Shown here: piece by piece, positions 18,594 through 28,600 of the stretch
How positions within the stretch are numbered: position 1 is the first letter of the stretch
How the letters are laid out: each line of letters starts with the position of its first letter
NCBI GenBank assembly: GCA_017849575.1
Contig: JAFIGV010000007.1
Location: 62,001-126,000 of the forward strand
Source: Flavipsychrobacter sp.
Lineage (GTDB): Bacteria > Bacteroidota > Bacteroidia > Chitinophagales > Chitinophagaceae
Length of the DNA stretch: 64,000 nucleotides
Direction: 5' to 3'
Made by a program: the position numbers and the translations under genes
The notes under the pieces: model-generated
The model's input: the letters and a program-made list of their open reading frames with translations, nothing else
The model's database searches: none
What the model was told of the DNA's origin: nothing

Positions 18594-19247
18594 TCAAGGT
18601 CTGGCCTTCAGTAATTTGAAAGCATGCGACCATCTGTTTTGCAAAAATCCGGGGATACACCAGAGCATACACAGCGGTTCTATTGCCCTTGCTGCCGTAG
18701 CCTTACCCATATCCTCCGTCTCCCAGCCAAACTGATCGAGCACCGAGCGTACAAAGGCTTTTGCATCTTCGTTGTTGCCGCAAATAAACATGGTTGGCTT
18801 TCCGTCTTCAAACTGTGGATTGACCATGTATGCGCTGCCTACACTATTGAAAACTTTTACAAAGTGCAGATCCGGAAAACGTTCCTGCAACTGTTCCATC
18901 AAAGACTCGCTGTGGTCGGTGGTAAACCTCAGCACACCGTCTTCTGGCGGAGCAGCATCTATGGGATTGGTCGTATCCAGAATTGCTTTGCCATTCAGAT
19001 GCTGTACCCCTGCCGATTCGATCACATCTGCAGCTACTCTTCCCATCACAGCCAATACCACCACGTCGCCAAACCGGGCTGCATCGGCAAAACTACCCGT
19101 GTGCGCTGCCGTTCCACCCGCATTTTTCCAGTCGTCAAGCTTCGTTATATCGCGGGAACTGAGCATTACTTCGTAGCCAAGTTTTAGAAAGCCCTTACCC
19201 AACGTCTGAGCCACAGTTCCTGAGCCAAGTATGCCGATCTTTTTCAT
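18594..19247 (-). CDS. NAD(P)-binding oxidoreductase, F420-dependent NADP reductase-like
   Basis: Small Rossmann-fold protein, 217 aa from ATG 19247 (start MKKIGILGSGTVAQTLGKGF, with the GxGxxA-type dinucleotide motif). SSRDITKLDDW supplies the NADP phosphate-contact region and DTTNPIDAAP the next loop. The family (COG2085, F420-dependent NADP oxidoreductase-like) includes many enzymes that use NADPH and no F420; nothing in this window suggests F420 synthesis, so the true cofactor partner is unknown. The upstream in-frame GTG/ATG extension to 19274 is not conserved-looking. It sits 69 bp downstream of the arylamine acetyltransferase-side intergenic gap and seems to stand alone. Confidence 0.82.
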   Translation of the reverse strand: MKKIGILGSGTVAQTLGKGFLKLGYEVMLSSRDITKLDDWKNAGGTAAHTGSFADAARFGDVVVLAVMGRVAADVIESAGVQHLNGKAILDTTNPIDAAPPEDGVLRFTTDHSESLMEQLQERFPDLHFVKVFNSVGSAYMVNPQFEDGKPTMFICGNNEDAKAFVRSVLDQFGWETEDMGKATAARAIEPLCMLWCIPGFLQNRWSHAFKLLKARP

Positions 19248-19316
19248 GATTATTCGATTTTGTTTAGCCGACAATTTAGGATAAATGAATCGTACTAAAA
19301 ATCAGTGTTTGAAAAA

Positions 19317-20123
19317 CTATCTATCAGACCGCACACAGGCTTTCACAAGCTGTTCCTTGCCTTGTAGTTCCAGCCCAAAATGCTCAAGGAGCAAAGCCGA
19401 TAGCTTTTCGGGTTCTATACGCTGATCGAGTCGCTGACCATTGCAACTGATCAGTAAGCGGTTATTGATTATACTCGTACGGCCATTGGGTAAAGGCTTT
19501 GAGCATAAAAAATTCTGTACAAAAAATGAACCCTGCCCATACTGATGATGTTGGTTCATGCCTTCGAAGTCGGTGAGGCTACGCGCCGTACCCGTGAAAA
19601 AATACTCCGTAGTATAGAGATTCTTGGCATTGCGCCAGCGACAAACCGACCCATAAGGAACGCCGTCAATCTCCGCATCTTTTATCAAAAAGGAATGCCT
19701 TCCGTCCGACTGCGGGTCTTCGGACGTAACAGCCAAAGGAGCAAGGGAAAAATCGCCGAAGCCCACATCCACCAGCCAATCGCGTCCTTCAAGCTTGACC
19801 ATGATGGCCAAATGATCAAACTCAGGTCCGCAGCGCTTGCCTTTAACCACTCTGCCAGAGATTAGCCGGGCATCGAAGCCGGCATGAAGCAGCAACTCAT
19901 AAAAAAGACCATTGAGTTCATAGCAGTAACCGCCTCTTTTTTGCTCCACTACTTTTTGATAAAAGCGCTCAGGATCGAGCCGGATGTCGGTGCCCGTCTG
20001 GATGTCAATATTTTCGAAGGGCACAGCGTATGCATGATGCTCCTGAAGTGCTGTAAGCGTGCTCAATACAGGCCGTAGCGACCCTTTGTATCTGATCCGG
20101 TGCAGATAGCGGTCAACGTTCAT
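19317..20123 (-). CDS. nat: arylamine N-acetyltransferase
   Basis: Transfers acetyl from acetyl-CoA to arylamines or hydrazines. Starting at ATG 20123 gives 268 aa and the normal N-terminus MNVDRYLHRIRYKG. The catalytic triad is visible: C67 in RGGYCYELN, H104 in FDHLAIMV and D119 in LVDVGFGD. The same frame is open to 20384, but the extra 87 codons would run across the end of lipA and show no family resemblance, so they are left out. The gene is 94 bp downstream of lipA on the same strand. Confidence 0.93.
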   Translation of the reverse strand: MNVDRYLHRIRYKGSLRPVLSTLTALQEHHAYAVPFENIDIQTGTDIRLDPERFYQKVVEQKRGGYCYELNGLFYELLLHAGFDARLISGRVVKGKRCGPEFDHLAIMVKLEGRDWLVDVGFGDFSLAPLAVTSEDPQSDGRHSFLIKDAEIDGVPYGSVCRWRNAKNLYTTEYFFTGTARSLTDFEGMNQHHQYGQGSFFVQNFLCSKPLPNGRTSIINNRLLISCNGQRLDQRIEPEKLSALLLEHFGLELQGKEQLVKACVRSDR

Positions 20124-20217
20124 ATGCTTTTCGTTTGGGGTATTTCCAAAATAAAAAATACCCCAGGCATTTGCAAGCCCGGCCGGTGCACGGTCAGAAA
20201 GCTGTTGTAGCGAATGT

Positions 20218-21153
20218 TTAGGCGGAAAGGTTTTGTGAGGCTTCCCAAGCCCTGCGTCCTTCGCCCTGCCCCACGTGCCTGTCGCTGTGATAAGACGATC
20301 GAACCAACGGTCCGGCCTCAACGTAATCGAGCCCCATTTTGTATCCCTCTTCCCGATAGAATGCAAATTCATCGGGATGAACAAAGCGTTCCACAGGTAG
20401 GTGTTTGGGTGTGGGTTGAAGATATTGTCCGAGTGTAATTACATCGCAACCATTTTCGTAGAGATCCCGCATGGACTGCAGTACTTCCTCCGCAGTTTCA
20501 CCCAGGCCAAGCATGATGCCGCTTTTTGTACGCATGCCTCCGTCCTTCAGTCGTCGTATCACTTCAAGGCTGCGATGATATTTCGCTTGTATCCTCACCT
20601 TCTTCGTAAGGCGCTCCACCGTTTCCAGATTATGCGAAACTACTTCGGGAGCCACTTCAATGATTCTTTCAAGGTTCTCCCACTGACCTTTGAAGTCGGG
20701 AATAAGCGTTTCGAGCGTTGTCTCAGGATTGAGCGCACGCACCGCTTTGATGGTATTGGCCCAAATCACCGAGCCCCCATCTTTCAGTTCATCACGATCT
20801 ACGGAAGTAATGACCGCATGCTTTACCTTCATCAGAAATATTGCCTCAGCTACCCGTTGGGGCTCGTCCCAGTCCACGGGATCGGGCCTGCCTGTAGCCA
20901 CCGCGCAAAACCCGCAGGAGCGCGTGCAAATATTACCCAGTATCATAAACGTAGCCGTACCATCGCCCCAGCATTCGCCCATGTTAGGGCAATTGCCGCT
21001 TTCGCAAATCGTATGAAGTTTATGATCATCAACAAGTCCGCGCACATGCCGGTAACCCTCGCCTGTGGGCAACTTTACACGGAGCCAGTTCGGCTTCTTC
21101 ACGCGGGTCTCACCCTTTTCTACAGCAGTGTTGATAACGGGAAGTTCTTGCAT
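20218..21153 (-). CDS. lipA: lipoyl synthase
   Basis: Radical-SAM enzyme that inserts two sulfurs into protein-bound octanoate to make lipoate for the pyruvate and 2-oxoglutarate dehydrogenase complexes. The 311-aa protein shows both iron-sulfur clusters: auxiliary C50, C55, C61 ([12 protein letters not shown]) and radical-SAM CTRSCGFC with C76, C80, C83. The C-terminal [10 protein letters not shown] holds the conserved Ser that ligates the auxiliary cluster (RSSYH). It is 21 bp downstream of the hypothetical gene at 21175-22041 and may share a transcript with it. Confidence 0.97.
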   Translation of the reverse strand: MQELPVINTAVEKGETRVKKPNWLRVKLPTGEGYRHVRGLVDDHKLHTICESGNCPNMGECWGDGTATFMILGNICTRSCGFCAVATGRPDPVDWDEPQRVAEAIFLMKVKHAVITSVDRDELKDGGSVIWANTIKAVRALNPETTLETLIPDFKGQWENLERIIEVAPEVVSHNLETVERLTKKVRIQAKYHRSLEVIRRLKDGGMRTKSGIMLGLGETAEEVLQSMRDLYENGCDVITLGQYLQPTPKHLPVERFVHPDEFAFYREEGYKMGLDYVEAGPLVRSSYHSDRHVGQGEGRRAWEASQNLSA

Positions 21154-21174
21154 ATTCGGTGCAAATTACGACCA

Positions 21175-22041
21175 TCATTTCCGTCTGCCAAATTGCAGCG
21201 ATAGGTAACCGTTGATCACAAAAGGATAGCTTTTCTGCTCGGCCATGATTTCTATCTTTTTGATAAATAGCTCACCCGCAAGTCCGACTTCCACAGCAAG
21301 CTTGCTTTTGGCACTCGCAGCAAAATCAAAATGAAGACCTGTTTTGGCATGAATGCCGGGCACTACCTGAATTTCGTTAAGCCCTTTTGACCATCCGGAA
21401 CTTCCGATGATGAGCGGCTGTGCCAGAAAGGCCCTTTTGGTATCCTCACCATATTTGATGCTCATCTTGGTGTAATAGCTACCCGTGTCACTGGCCACAA
21501 AGGCATCTACATAATAAGGCTTCAGCAATCCCACCGATAAGCCTCCCGCATACATCCAGTGTATGGATATTGTACCTGGTTCCGGCTTGCCGGCAATCAT
21601 ACGACGATAGCCATAAGCGAGTTTGAAGGAGTAAAAATTATTGACCTTCCCGAAGATGAAGGGTTTTGGCTTTTCATTGGAATATTGCGAAAGAACCGAA
21701 TTCGTGGTTTTGGTTTCCTTGGGATGTTTGTGCTCGAGAAATTCGATCTGAACGAACCTTGTGTTATAGAATTTATCCGAATTGCGCTGGTCTTTGGATT
21801 TTACCCAACCTTTGGTTACAGAAAGGCCCCAACCGTCGGTGGTAAGTGCCGCACCTATATTAAATTCGCGACTAATCGCTTTGGGCTTTTTGGGTTTAAT
21901 GACAGGAGCACGATAGATGCCTGCACCGCTATGTACCGAAGAGGTATTACTCGTGTCGCCCAGGCTGGAGAGAACGGTCTGCGCGCCGGCCCCTGCAGTT
22001 AACGCTAAAAAGAAGAGGACTAAACAAAATCGTATGGTCAT
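21175..22041 (-). CDS. exported protein of unknown function
   Basis: Not recognised as a named family. From ATG 22041 it is 288 aa with a clear signal peptide (MTIRFCLVLFFLALTAGAGAQ). A short Ser/Thr-rich linker with a PKKPK stretch follows, then alternating aromatic and glycine-rich strands (WGLSVTKGW, YSFKLAYGYRRM, IHWMYAGGLSVGL) to the end NGYLSLQFGRRK. This pattern suggests a small outer-membrane beta-barrel or beta-sandwich. The frame is open to 22167, but the upstream part would overlap the divergent osmC gene. It lies 21 bp upstream of lipA, which may only be a shared transcript. Confidence 0.7.
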   Translation of the reverse strand: MTIRFCLVLFFLALTAGAGAQTVLSSLGDTSNTSSVHSGAGIYRAPVIKPKKPKAISREFNIGAALTTDGWGLSVTKGWVKSKDQRNSDKFYNTRFVQIEFLEHKHPKETKTTNSVLSQYSNEKPKPFIFGKVNNFYSFKLAYGYRRMIAGKPEPGTISIHWMYAGGLSVGLLKPYYVDAFVASDTGSYYTKMSIKYGEDTKRAFLAQPLIIGSSGWSKGLNEIQVVPGIHAKTGLHFDFAASAKSKLAVEVGLAGELFIKKIEIMAEQKSYPFVINGYLSLQFGRRK

Positions 22042-22165
22042 TGAAAGCTGGCGGGTTCTTGCTGTATAATCTCTTTGTAATATACAGAGATTTCGAGGAA
22101 CCGAGCGTGAAAGCTGTATTAATTTTAGATTCAAAAGCATTAGTAACATCAAAGAAAACAATACC

Positions 22166-22573
22166 ATGACATCGAAGGTTGTATATCAGGGAAATCTGCG
22201 AACCGCCGCAACACATCTGCAATCGGGCACAGTAATAGAAACAGATGCTCCTACGGATAACCAGGGCAAAGGTGAACGTTTTTCACCCACCGACCTTGTG
22301 GCTACCGCTCTGGCCTCCTGCATGTTTACGCTTATGGGCATTGCGGCCCGTACGCATCACATTGACCTTACAGACATGGAGTGTAGTGTAGAGAAGATAA
22401 TGGAAAATAACCCCAGGAGGATTGGAGAAATCAAGGTGGCGATTCATTTTCCGATGAAACAAACCTTCTCCGAAAAGGAAAAAAAGATATTGGAACAGGC
22501 CGCACTTACCTGCCCTGTGTTTCTGAGTCTTTCCGCCGAGGTAAAAAAGTCGGTATCATTCCACTGGCTTTGA
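22166..22573 (+). CDS. OsmC family peroxiredoxin-like protein
   Basis: Predicted thiol-dependent peroxidase of the OsmC/Ohr superfamily, 135 aa, which reduces organic hydroperoxides. The two redox cysteines are in place, C52 in ALASCMFTL and C116 in ALTCPVFLSL, and the early FSPTDLVATALA fits the YhfA/OsmC subgroup. It overlaps the 3' end of the convergent DUF2851 gene by 18 bp. The divergent start lies 124 bp from the start of the exported protein at 22041. Confidence 0.9.
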   Translation: MTSKVVYQGNLRTAATHLQSGTVIETDAPTDNQGKGERFSPTDLVATALASCMFTLMGIAARTHHIDLTDMECSVEKIMENNPRRIGEIKVAIHFPMKQTFSEKEKKILEQAALTCPVFLSLSAEVKKSVSFHWL

Positions 22574-23833
22574 CTTAATGATGGCGAGGCCAATGGCACA
22601 GGAAAGGCAGCGTTTGCTGTTACAATACCGGTTGAACAACTGTATTTGTGCCTGCGAGGCTGCTGCATCTTTGGGCTTCCAACCTGCGTCTGACCAGAGA
22701 CGGGTAATATTATTCGTTTCGGCGGAGAGCGAAGAAAGCAACTGTATAGCCTGTTGCTGACGCTCGCCGGTGCTGTGGTATTTTGCATAGAGGAACTGCA
22801 CCGGTGCAATGGTATTAATGATCAGATTTTCTACCGAAGCGGTGCCGAGCACTTTGGCATAATTGCGCTCCTGCGGCTCATCCAACCGGTAGTGTGTGTT
22901 CCAGTATTGGCTGGCTGTGACCTGCAACAAGGGCAATATTTCGGATGCAATCGACTTCTCCACGATACGGGCAAATAAATGCAGCGATCGATGAACCAAT
23001 ACTGCAAACTGCGCGATGCGCACGGTAGGAAAATTGGATGGCCGCATACGCATGTACCGCCACAGATGAACGGGAACAGGATGCAACTGATATTTACCCC
23101 GGAGGTATTGGTATTCCTCACGGAGCTTTGCAGGATACGGTTCATTAAAATCTTTGTCGAGCATACCGGCCTGCCCGAACAAAAGGGCCTCAATCTGGAA
23201 CAGATTTTCCTTATGACGTGCTAAAATGTTTACGGGCAGCGAAATGGCGAGCATCAGGAAGGGCGTAGCGTTCACTTTAAAACCAAAATTGGCAGCCATC
23301 CTCCAGTAAAGCAGATTGCGCCAATCTCCGGAGGTCTGGTCCAGAAGCTCCTTCCAGTCGGTCAACTTTTCTTCCCAGCGCTCAGCAAGCAACCGGTTGA
23401 GCCAGCTTTCCTTTACGATTGTCTTTACACAGCTCAATTGCGAGGCACAGGCAATAGGATGAGTAGCCTGAAGCAGGCTGCTGTAGTGCCCGATGAGATA
23501 GTCCGGAATATGGTTGGCCAGCACAAGGGTGGCGCAAGCGCTGGTGGAAACAGGACTATCGTTTTTATACACCACGTGCAACACGATGTTCTGGTAGGCT
23601 TTGTCGTCCGTATGTCCGTGCTTGTTCCAGTCGCTCGGGTAAATGTGAAGTTCCACATTGCCCACCAATATGGTGTCTCCCACGCGAATACGGGCTTCTT
23701 CAAAGTCGGGACCGGAATGGGTGTTGCGGCGGCCCGGATGAATAATAGTGACCGGCTCTCCGGCGGTGGTGAACAGACCCGAAGGCTGAAAAAGACTATG
23801 TTGCCAGATGAACTGAAACAGGTTTTCGTTCAT
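22556..23833 (-). CDS. DUF2851 family protein
   Basis: Conserved Bacteroidota protein of 425 aa without an assigned function. The N-terminus MNENLFQFIWQHSLF and the motif HPGRRNTHSGPDFEEARI, then NVELHIYPSDWNKHGH, mark the DUF2851 family; Asp, Glu and His residues spaced this way hint at a nuclease-like metal site, but that is inference. A C-terminal CNSKRCLSCAIG carries three cysteines that could bind metal. The gene is 62 bp downstream of pyrF's start side on the same strand order (pyrF follows it) and overlaps osmC at its end. It is cytoplasmic, with no signal peptide. Confidence 0.85.
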   Translation of the reverse strand: MNENLFQFIWQHSLFQPSGLFTTAGEPVTIIHPGRRNTHSGPDFEEARIRVGDTILVGNVELHIYPSDWNKHGHTDDKAYQNIVLHVVYKNDSPVSTSACATLVLANHIPDYLIGHYSSLLQATHPIACASQLSCVKTIVKESWLNRLLAERWEEKLTDWKELLDQTSGDWRNLLYWRMAANFGFKVNATPFLMLAISLPVNILARHKENLFQIEALLFGQAGMLDKDFNEPYPAKLREEYQYLRGKYQLHPVPVHLWRYMRMRPSNFPTVRIAQFAVLVHRSLHLFARIVEKSIASEILPLLQVTASQYWNTHYRLDEPQERNYAKVLGTASVENLIINTIAPVQFLYAKYHSTGERQQQAIQLLSSLSAETNNITRLWSDAGWKPKDAAASQAQIQLFNRYCNSKRCLSCAIGLAIIKSKPVE

Positions 23834-23895
23834 ACAAAAAGACGGGATTTAAAAGTAATACGCTCTGTGTCATACCATTAACACAGGCAATTAAA

Positions 23896-24684
23896 TTACA
23901 AATAAACCGCCATTTGGCGCTGGTAGTTTTGAGCAGCATGAAATATATCTTCGGTGGTACCGGCATAAATTACCGCTCTGGACACATTAATAAGCATTCC
24001 GCCGTCCTTGTTGATGGCGTTACTACACACCGTCGGCACATCGCCCCCCTGCGCGCCCACACCCGGGATCAAAAAGAAATGCCGGGGCAATAAAGACCGG
24101 ACATGCCGCAACTGCTCTTCGCGGGTGGCACCAATCACAAACATGGTATTATCCGGCGTACCCCAACTGGCAACGGTCCGCAGTACCTTTTCATATAGCA
24201 TCTCGTTGCCCATGCTCTGCAACTGAAAGTCAGCGCTTCCCTGATTGGAAGTGAGGCCCAGAACGATTGCCCATTTGCCTTCAAACTGCAGAAAAGGCTG
24301 CACACTATCCGCCCCCATGTACGGTGCAACGGTAACACTGTCGAATGGATAAGTCTCAAAAAAAGTCCTCGCATATTGCTCGGAAGTGTTGCCAATATCG
24401 CCGCGTTTGGCATCTGCAATGGTAAAGATGTTCCGGGGTATGTAGCTCAGGGTCTCTTGCATGGTTTGCCACCCGGCGATGCCCTGCGCCTCGTAGAATG
24501 CAGTATTGATCTTATAAGCCACGGCAAACTCTTGAGTAGCATCGATAACGGACTTATTAAAGCTCAGCACCGGATTTTCTTCGTTCATAAATTCCTTTGG
24601 AATCTTTGAAAGATCAGTGTCGAGGCCAACACAAAGAACAGATTTCTTTTGGCGAATGAGCTCTGTGAGCTGTGTGCGATTCAT
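23896..24684 (-). CDS. pyrF: orotidine 5'-phosphate decarboxylase
   Basis: Final step of UMP synthesis: OMP to UMP plus CO2. The 262-aa length and motifs fit the longer type-2 PyrF: LCVGLDTDLSKIP near the N-terminus, the catalytic Lys/Asp segment DAKRGDIGNTS, and the phosphate-binding end region FFLIPGVGAQGGD followed by INVSRAVIYAG. It is 42 bp upstream-side of the Rieske gene, which faces the same way, so a shared transcript is possible. No other pyrimidine genes are in the window. Confidence 0.96.
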   Translation of the reverse strand: MNRTQLTELIRQKKSVLCVGLDTDLSKIPKEFMNEENPVLSFNKSVIDATQEFAVAYKINTAFYEAQGIAGWQTMQETLSYIPRNIFTIADAKRGDIGNTSEQYARTFFETYPFDSVTVAPYMGADSVQPFLQFEGKWAIVLGLTSNQGSADFQLQSMGNEMLYEKVLRTVASWGTPDNTMFVIGATREEQLRHVRSLLPRHFFLIPGVGAQGGDVPTVCSNAINKDGGMLINVSRAVIYAGTTEDIFHAAQNYQRQMAVYL

Positions 24685-24726
24685 TGCTGCGAAAATACAG
24701 CGGGAATTGAAGAATTAGACCGCCGA

Positions 24727-25515
24727 TCAATCGAGTTGAAGAAATACTGATCCTCCCTCTACCTTCACCGGATAGACAGAAATGCCATGCTCTGCCGGAC
24801 CGGCCTTCACGGCACCCGTCTTTACATCAAAATGGCTGCCATGCCAGGGACACTGCACCGTGCCGCAGATCATACTTCCGCCAGCAAGCGACCCGCCGCG
24901 GTGACTGCAACGATCATCAAAAGCTACAAATTCCTGCTCTGTACGTGCCAACACGATTCTCTTTTCCGGCAACCGAATCAGGCACATCTGATTCACAGCC
25001 AGTTCCTCTTCCTGGATCAATCGTATGGTTCCCCTACGCTGCTCTACTGCTATCTCACGCCATTTTCCGGCACCTGCGTATCTCATATCCACACCAATCT
25101 GGTTGCGATAAACCAGAGTCCCGCCCATAAAGCCCGCAATCGTCATCAACACAAGGCCAGTAAATTCTGTGATGATCAGCGTTATATCACTAAGGGTGGA
25201 AGACTGACGAATCAGAAAGGCACCGATAAAAATTATGATCAATCCGGTGTTTATCAGGCCGTGCTTTATTGCCCTCGACCGGGCTGAACTTTTTGGCGGC
25301 ACCGTTCCCAATAGATCAATAAGACCCGGGATGGCCGCGATCAGCCCCATCACCACGCCTGCTAAATTGAGATAATAAGCACCGATACGCAGCGCCGATG
25401 CCGCGAACCAGAACGACAGTAAATCGGCAATAAAGCAACCGGTGAAAAAGGCTATGGGAAAGCCAACCAGAATGGGATGGATGGGGTGCGATCGAAACTG
25501 TGCCTTGCTCTTCAT
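24727..25515 (-). CDS. DUF2231 membrane protein fused to a Rieske [2Fe-2S] domain
   Basis: 262 aa from ATG 25515. The N-terminal half is a DUF2231-type four-helix membrane unit (SHPIHPILVGFPIAFF, then hydrophobic stretches near 42-70, 88-103 and 113-130). The C-terminal half is a Rieske ferredoxin domain with C203-x-H205 in DRCSHRGGSL and C222-x2-H225 in CPWHGSHF, the four cluster ligands. It should be a membrane-anchored electron carrier; the partner is unknown. An in-frame GTG at 25542 would add nine residues, including two cysteines, and cannot be excluded. The rpoC terminator lies upstream, so it is probably transcribed separately. Confidence 0.88.
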   Translation of the reverse strand: MKSKAQFRSHPIHPILVGFPIAFFTGCFIADLLSFWFAASALRIGAYYLNLAGVVMGLIAAIPGLIDLLGTVPPKSSARSRAIKHGLINTGLIIIFIGAFLIRQSSTLSDITLIITEFTGLVLMTIAGFMGGTLVYRNQIGVDMRYAGAGKWREIAVEQRRGTIRLIQEEELAVNQMCLIRLPEKRIVLARTEQEFVAFDDRCSHRGGSLAGGSMICGTVQCPWHGSHFDVKTGAVKAGPAEHGISVYPVKVEGGSVFLQLD

Positions 25516-25569
25516 AAGAATAGGTTTGCAGCAATCAGACACAAAAACTACACCCCGTGGGGTAACGAC

Positions 25570-25598
25570 AAAAAAGCCACTCCTTTTGAGAGTGGCTT
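25570..25598 (-). terminator. intrinsic terminator of the rpoBC operon
   Basis: Stem of 9 bp (AAGCCACTC at 25574-25582 with GAGTGGCTT at 25590-25598) read on the minus strand, followed by a run of T. It begins 22 bp after the rpoC stop codon. Confidence 0.88.
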
Positions 25599-25620
25599 AT
25601 AAATAAACAATTGCGTATCA

Positions 25621-28600
25621 CTATTCTTCTTCGTCAAACTGAAGTACATCTCTGCTGGCCATAAGAAGGTCGAACTCTTCCTTGGATCCCACGATGATGT
25701 CTTCGAAGTCGCGCATACCTGTACCTGCAGGGATGAGGTTACCGGTAATAACGTTTTCTTTAAGACCCATTAGCATATCCGACTTACCCGTGATGGCAGC
25801 GGTGGAAAGCACTTTGGTTGTTTCCTGGAAGGAAGCCGCCGAAATCCAGCTTTGCGTACCCAGCGAAGCCTTGGTAATACCATGCAGCATCGGTGTGGAT
25901 GTGGCCGGATTTGCATCGCGGAATTCTACGAGCTTTTTATCCGAACGGCGAAGCAGACTATTTTCCTCACGGATCTCGCGGAGGGTGACGATCTGACCCG
26001 GGTGAAGCTTATCACTATCGCCCGCTTCAGTCACTACCTTTTTATCATAGATCCAATCGTTTTCTTCGATCAGTTCAAACTTGTCTGCTGTATCATCTTC
26101 AAGGAACTTGGTGTCTCCCGGATCCACAACGTTCACCTTCCGCATCATCTGACGAACGATAACTTCGATGTGCTTATCATTGATCTTAACCCCCTGCAAA
26201 CGATATACTTCCTGTATCTCATTTACCAGATATTCCTGCACCGCAAAAGGTCCTTTGATCGCCAGAATATCGCCCGGAGTGATGGCGCCATCAGAAAGCG
26301 CAGTACCCGCTTTTACGAAGTCGCCATCCTGCACCATGATATGGCGCGTCAGGGGAACAAGATATTTCTTCACAAGGCCCTCGCGGCTTTCGATGATGAT
26401 CTCGCGGTTACCTCGTTTGATGTTTCCGAAGCTTACTACACCATCAACTTCTGCTACTACTGCCGGGTTGCTCGGATTACGTGCTTCGAACAATTCGGTA
26501 ACGCGGGGAAGACCTCCGGTGATATCGCGTGAGCGACCCATTACCCTTGGTATCTTTACGATCACCTGTCCGTTGTGCACGTCTTCACCGGCATCAACCA
26601 CAATGTGCGAGCCCACAGGAAGGTTGTATGATTTTACATCTTTACCCTCCACTATTATTCCCGGAATCTTGGTTTTATCCTTGGTTTCAATTACTACTTT
26701 TTCACGGTGACCTGTCTGTTCGTCGGCCTCCTCACGGTAAGTAACGCCTTCTATTACATTTTCAAACTGAATCCTTCCGGACACTTCGGAGATGATCACA
26801 GCATTGAACGGATCCCATGAACAGATCACATCGCCTTTGGCAATCTTCTGTCCGTCTTTTACTTTAAGGTTTGAGCCATAAGGGATGTTGTTCGTGATCA
26901 ACAAACGATCGTTCGTAACATCTACAATTCGTACTTCACCGGTACGGCCGATAACCACGGTTTGCTTGTCGCCTTCCACATCAGTAAACTGAGTGGTACG
27001 CAGACCATCAAACTGAATTGTTCCGTCGAATTTGGCCACAAGCTGGCTTTCGATAGCCGAAGAACCAGCCACACCACCCACGTGGAAGGTACGAAGGGTA
27101 AGCTGCGTACCCGGCTCACCGATAGACTGTGCTGCGATAATTCCAACGGCATCGCCTTTTTGTGTCATATAGCCTGTTGCCAGGTTCTTACCATAGCATT
27201 TCGCACACACACCCCGCCGGGCTTCGCAGGTAAGCACCGAGCGAATTTCTACAGTTTCGATACCTGCATCTTCAATGGCTTTTGCCACCGCATCGGTGAT
27301 CTCATCGCCCGCCTGAACGAGCAACACATCGTTGATCGGATCATACACATCGTGCAGTGAAGTACGACCTACAATACGATCCAGCAGCGGTTCTACAATT
27401 TCTTCATTGTCTTTCAGAGCCGAGGTAGCAATGCCGCGCAAGGTACCGCAGTCTTCTTCATTAATGACCACATCCTGAGCCACATCTACCAGACGACGAG
27501 TGAGGTAACCGGCATCCGCTGTTTTAAGGGCGGTATCCGCAAGACCTTTACGCGCACCGTGCGTAGAGATAAAGTACTCCAATACCGAAAGACCGGTCTT
27601 GAAGTTGGAGAGGATTGGATTTTCGATAATTTCAGATCCGGTAGAGCCCGAACGACGTGGTTTCGCCATCAGACCTCTGAGACCGGCAAGCTGTTTTACC
27701 TGTTGTTTGGAACCACGGGCACCGGAGTCAAGCATCATGTACACAGAGTTGAAGCCCTGTTTGTCATTAGCCATTTCGCGGATCAATGTTTCCGTAACAC
27801 GGGTATCTACACGGCTCCAGATATCGATGATCTGGTTATAACGCTCGTTGTTGGTGATCAGACCCATGTTGTAGTTGTCCCATACTTCGTCCACTTCTGC
27901 CTGTGCAGACTGAACCAGTTCTTCCTTCACATCCGGAATTTTAAGATCGTTGATGGAGAAGGAAAGACCACCATTGAAGGCCGTACGGAAGCCCAGTGTT
28001 TTTATATCATCGAGGAACTGAACAGTTTTAGGAATACCTGCATTGGTAAGGATGTCACCAATGATTTCCCGCAGCGATTTTTTGGTCAGCAATGCGTTTA
28101 CAAAACCGTTTTCGCGGGGAACGAACTGATTGAAGATCACGCGTCCCACGGTAGTTTCAAGCAATTGTCTCTTCAAAGAGCCATCTTTTTGCTTCACATC
28201 TACTTTCACCTTTATCCAGGCATGCAGCGCTACCCTTCCTTCATTATGAGCAATGATCACCTCCTCAGGAGAGTAGAAGGCCATTCCCTCACCTTTGATG
28301 ATCTCATCACCCTGCGTCTTCTTACCTTTTGAAATATAGTACAGACCGAGTACCATGTCCTGAGAAGGAAGCGTGATCGGCGTACCGTTTTGCGGGTTAA
28401 GGATATTGTGCGATGCCAGCATGAGCAGTTGTGCTTCAATAATCGCAGCATGGCTCAGCGGCACGTGTACGGCCATTTGGTCACCATCAAAGTCGGCGTT
28501 GAACGCAGAACAAACCAACGGGTGCAACTGGATGGCTTTACCTTCAATAAGTCTGGGTTGGAAAGCCTGTATAGAAAGCCTGTGCAGCGTAGGGGCACGG

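Noticed and set aside
20124-20384. N-terminal extension of the arylamine acetyltransferase
   Set aside because: It would overlap the end of lipA, and the internal ATG at 20123 gives the family's normal N-terminus.
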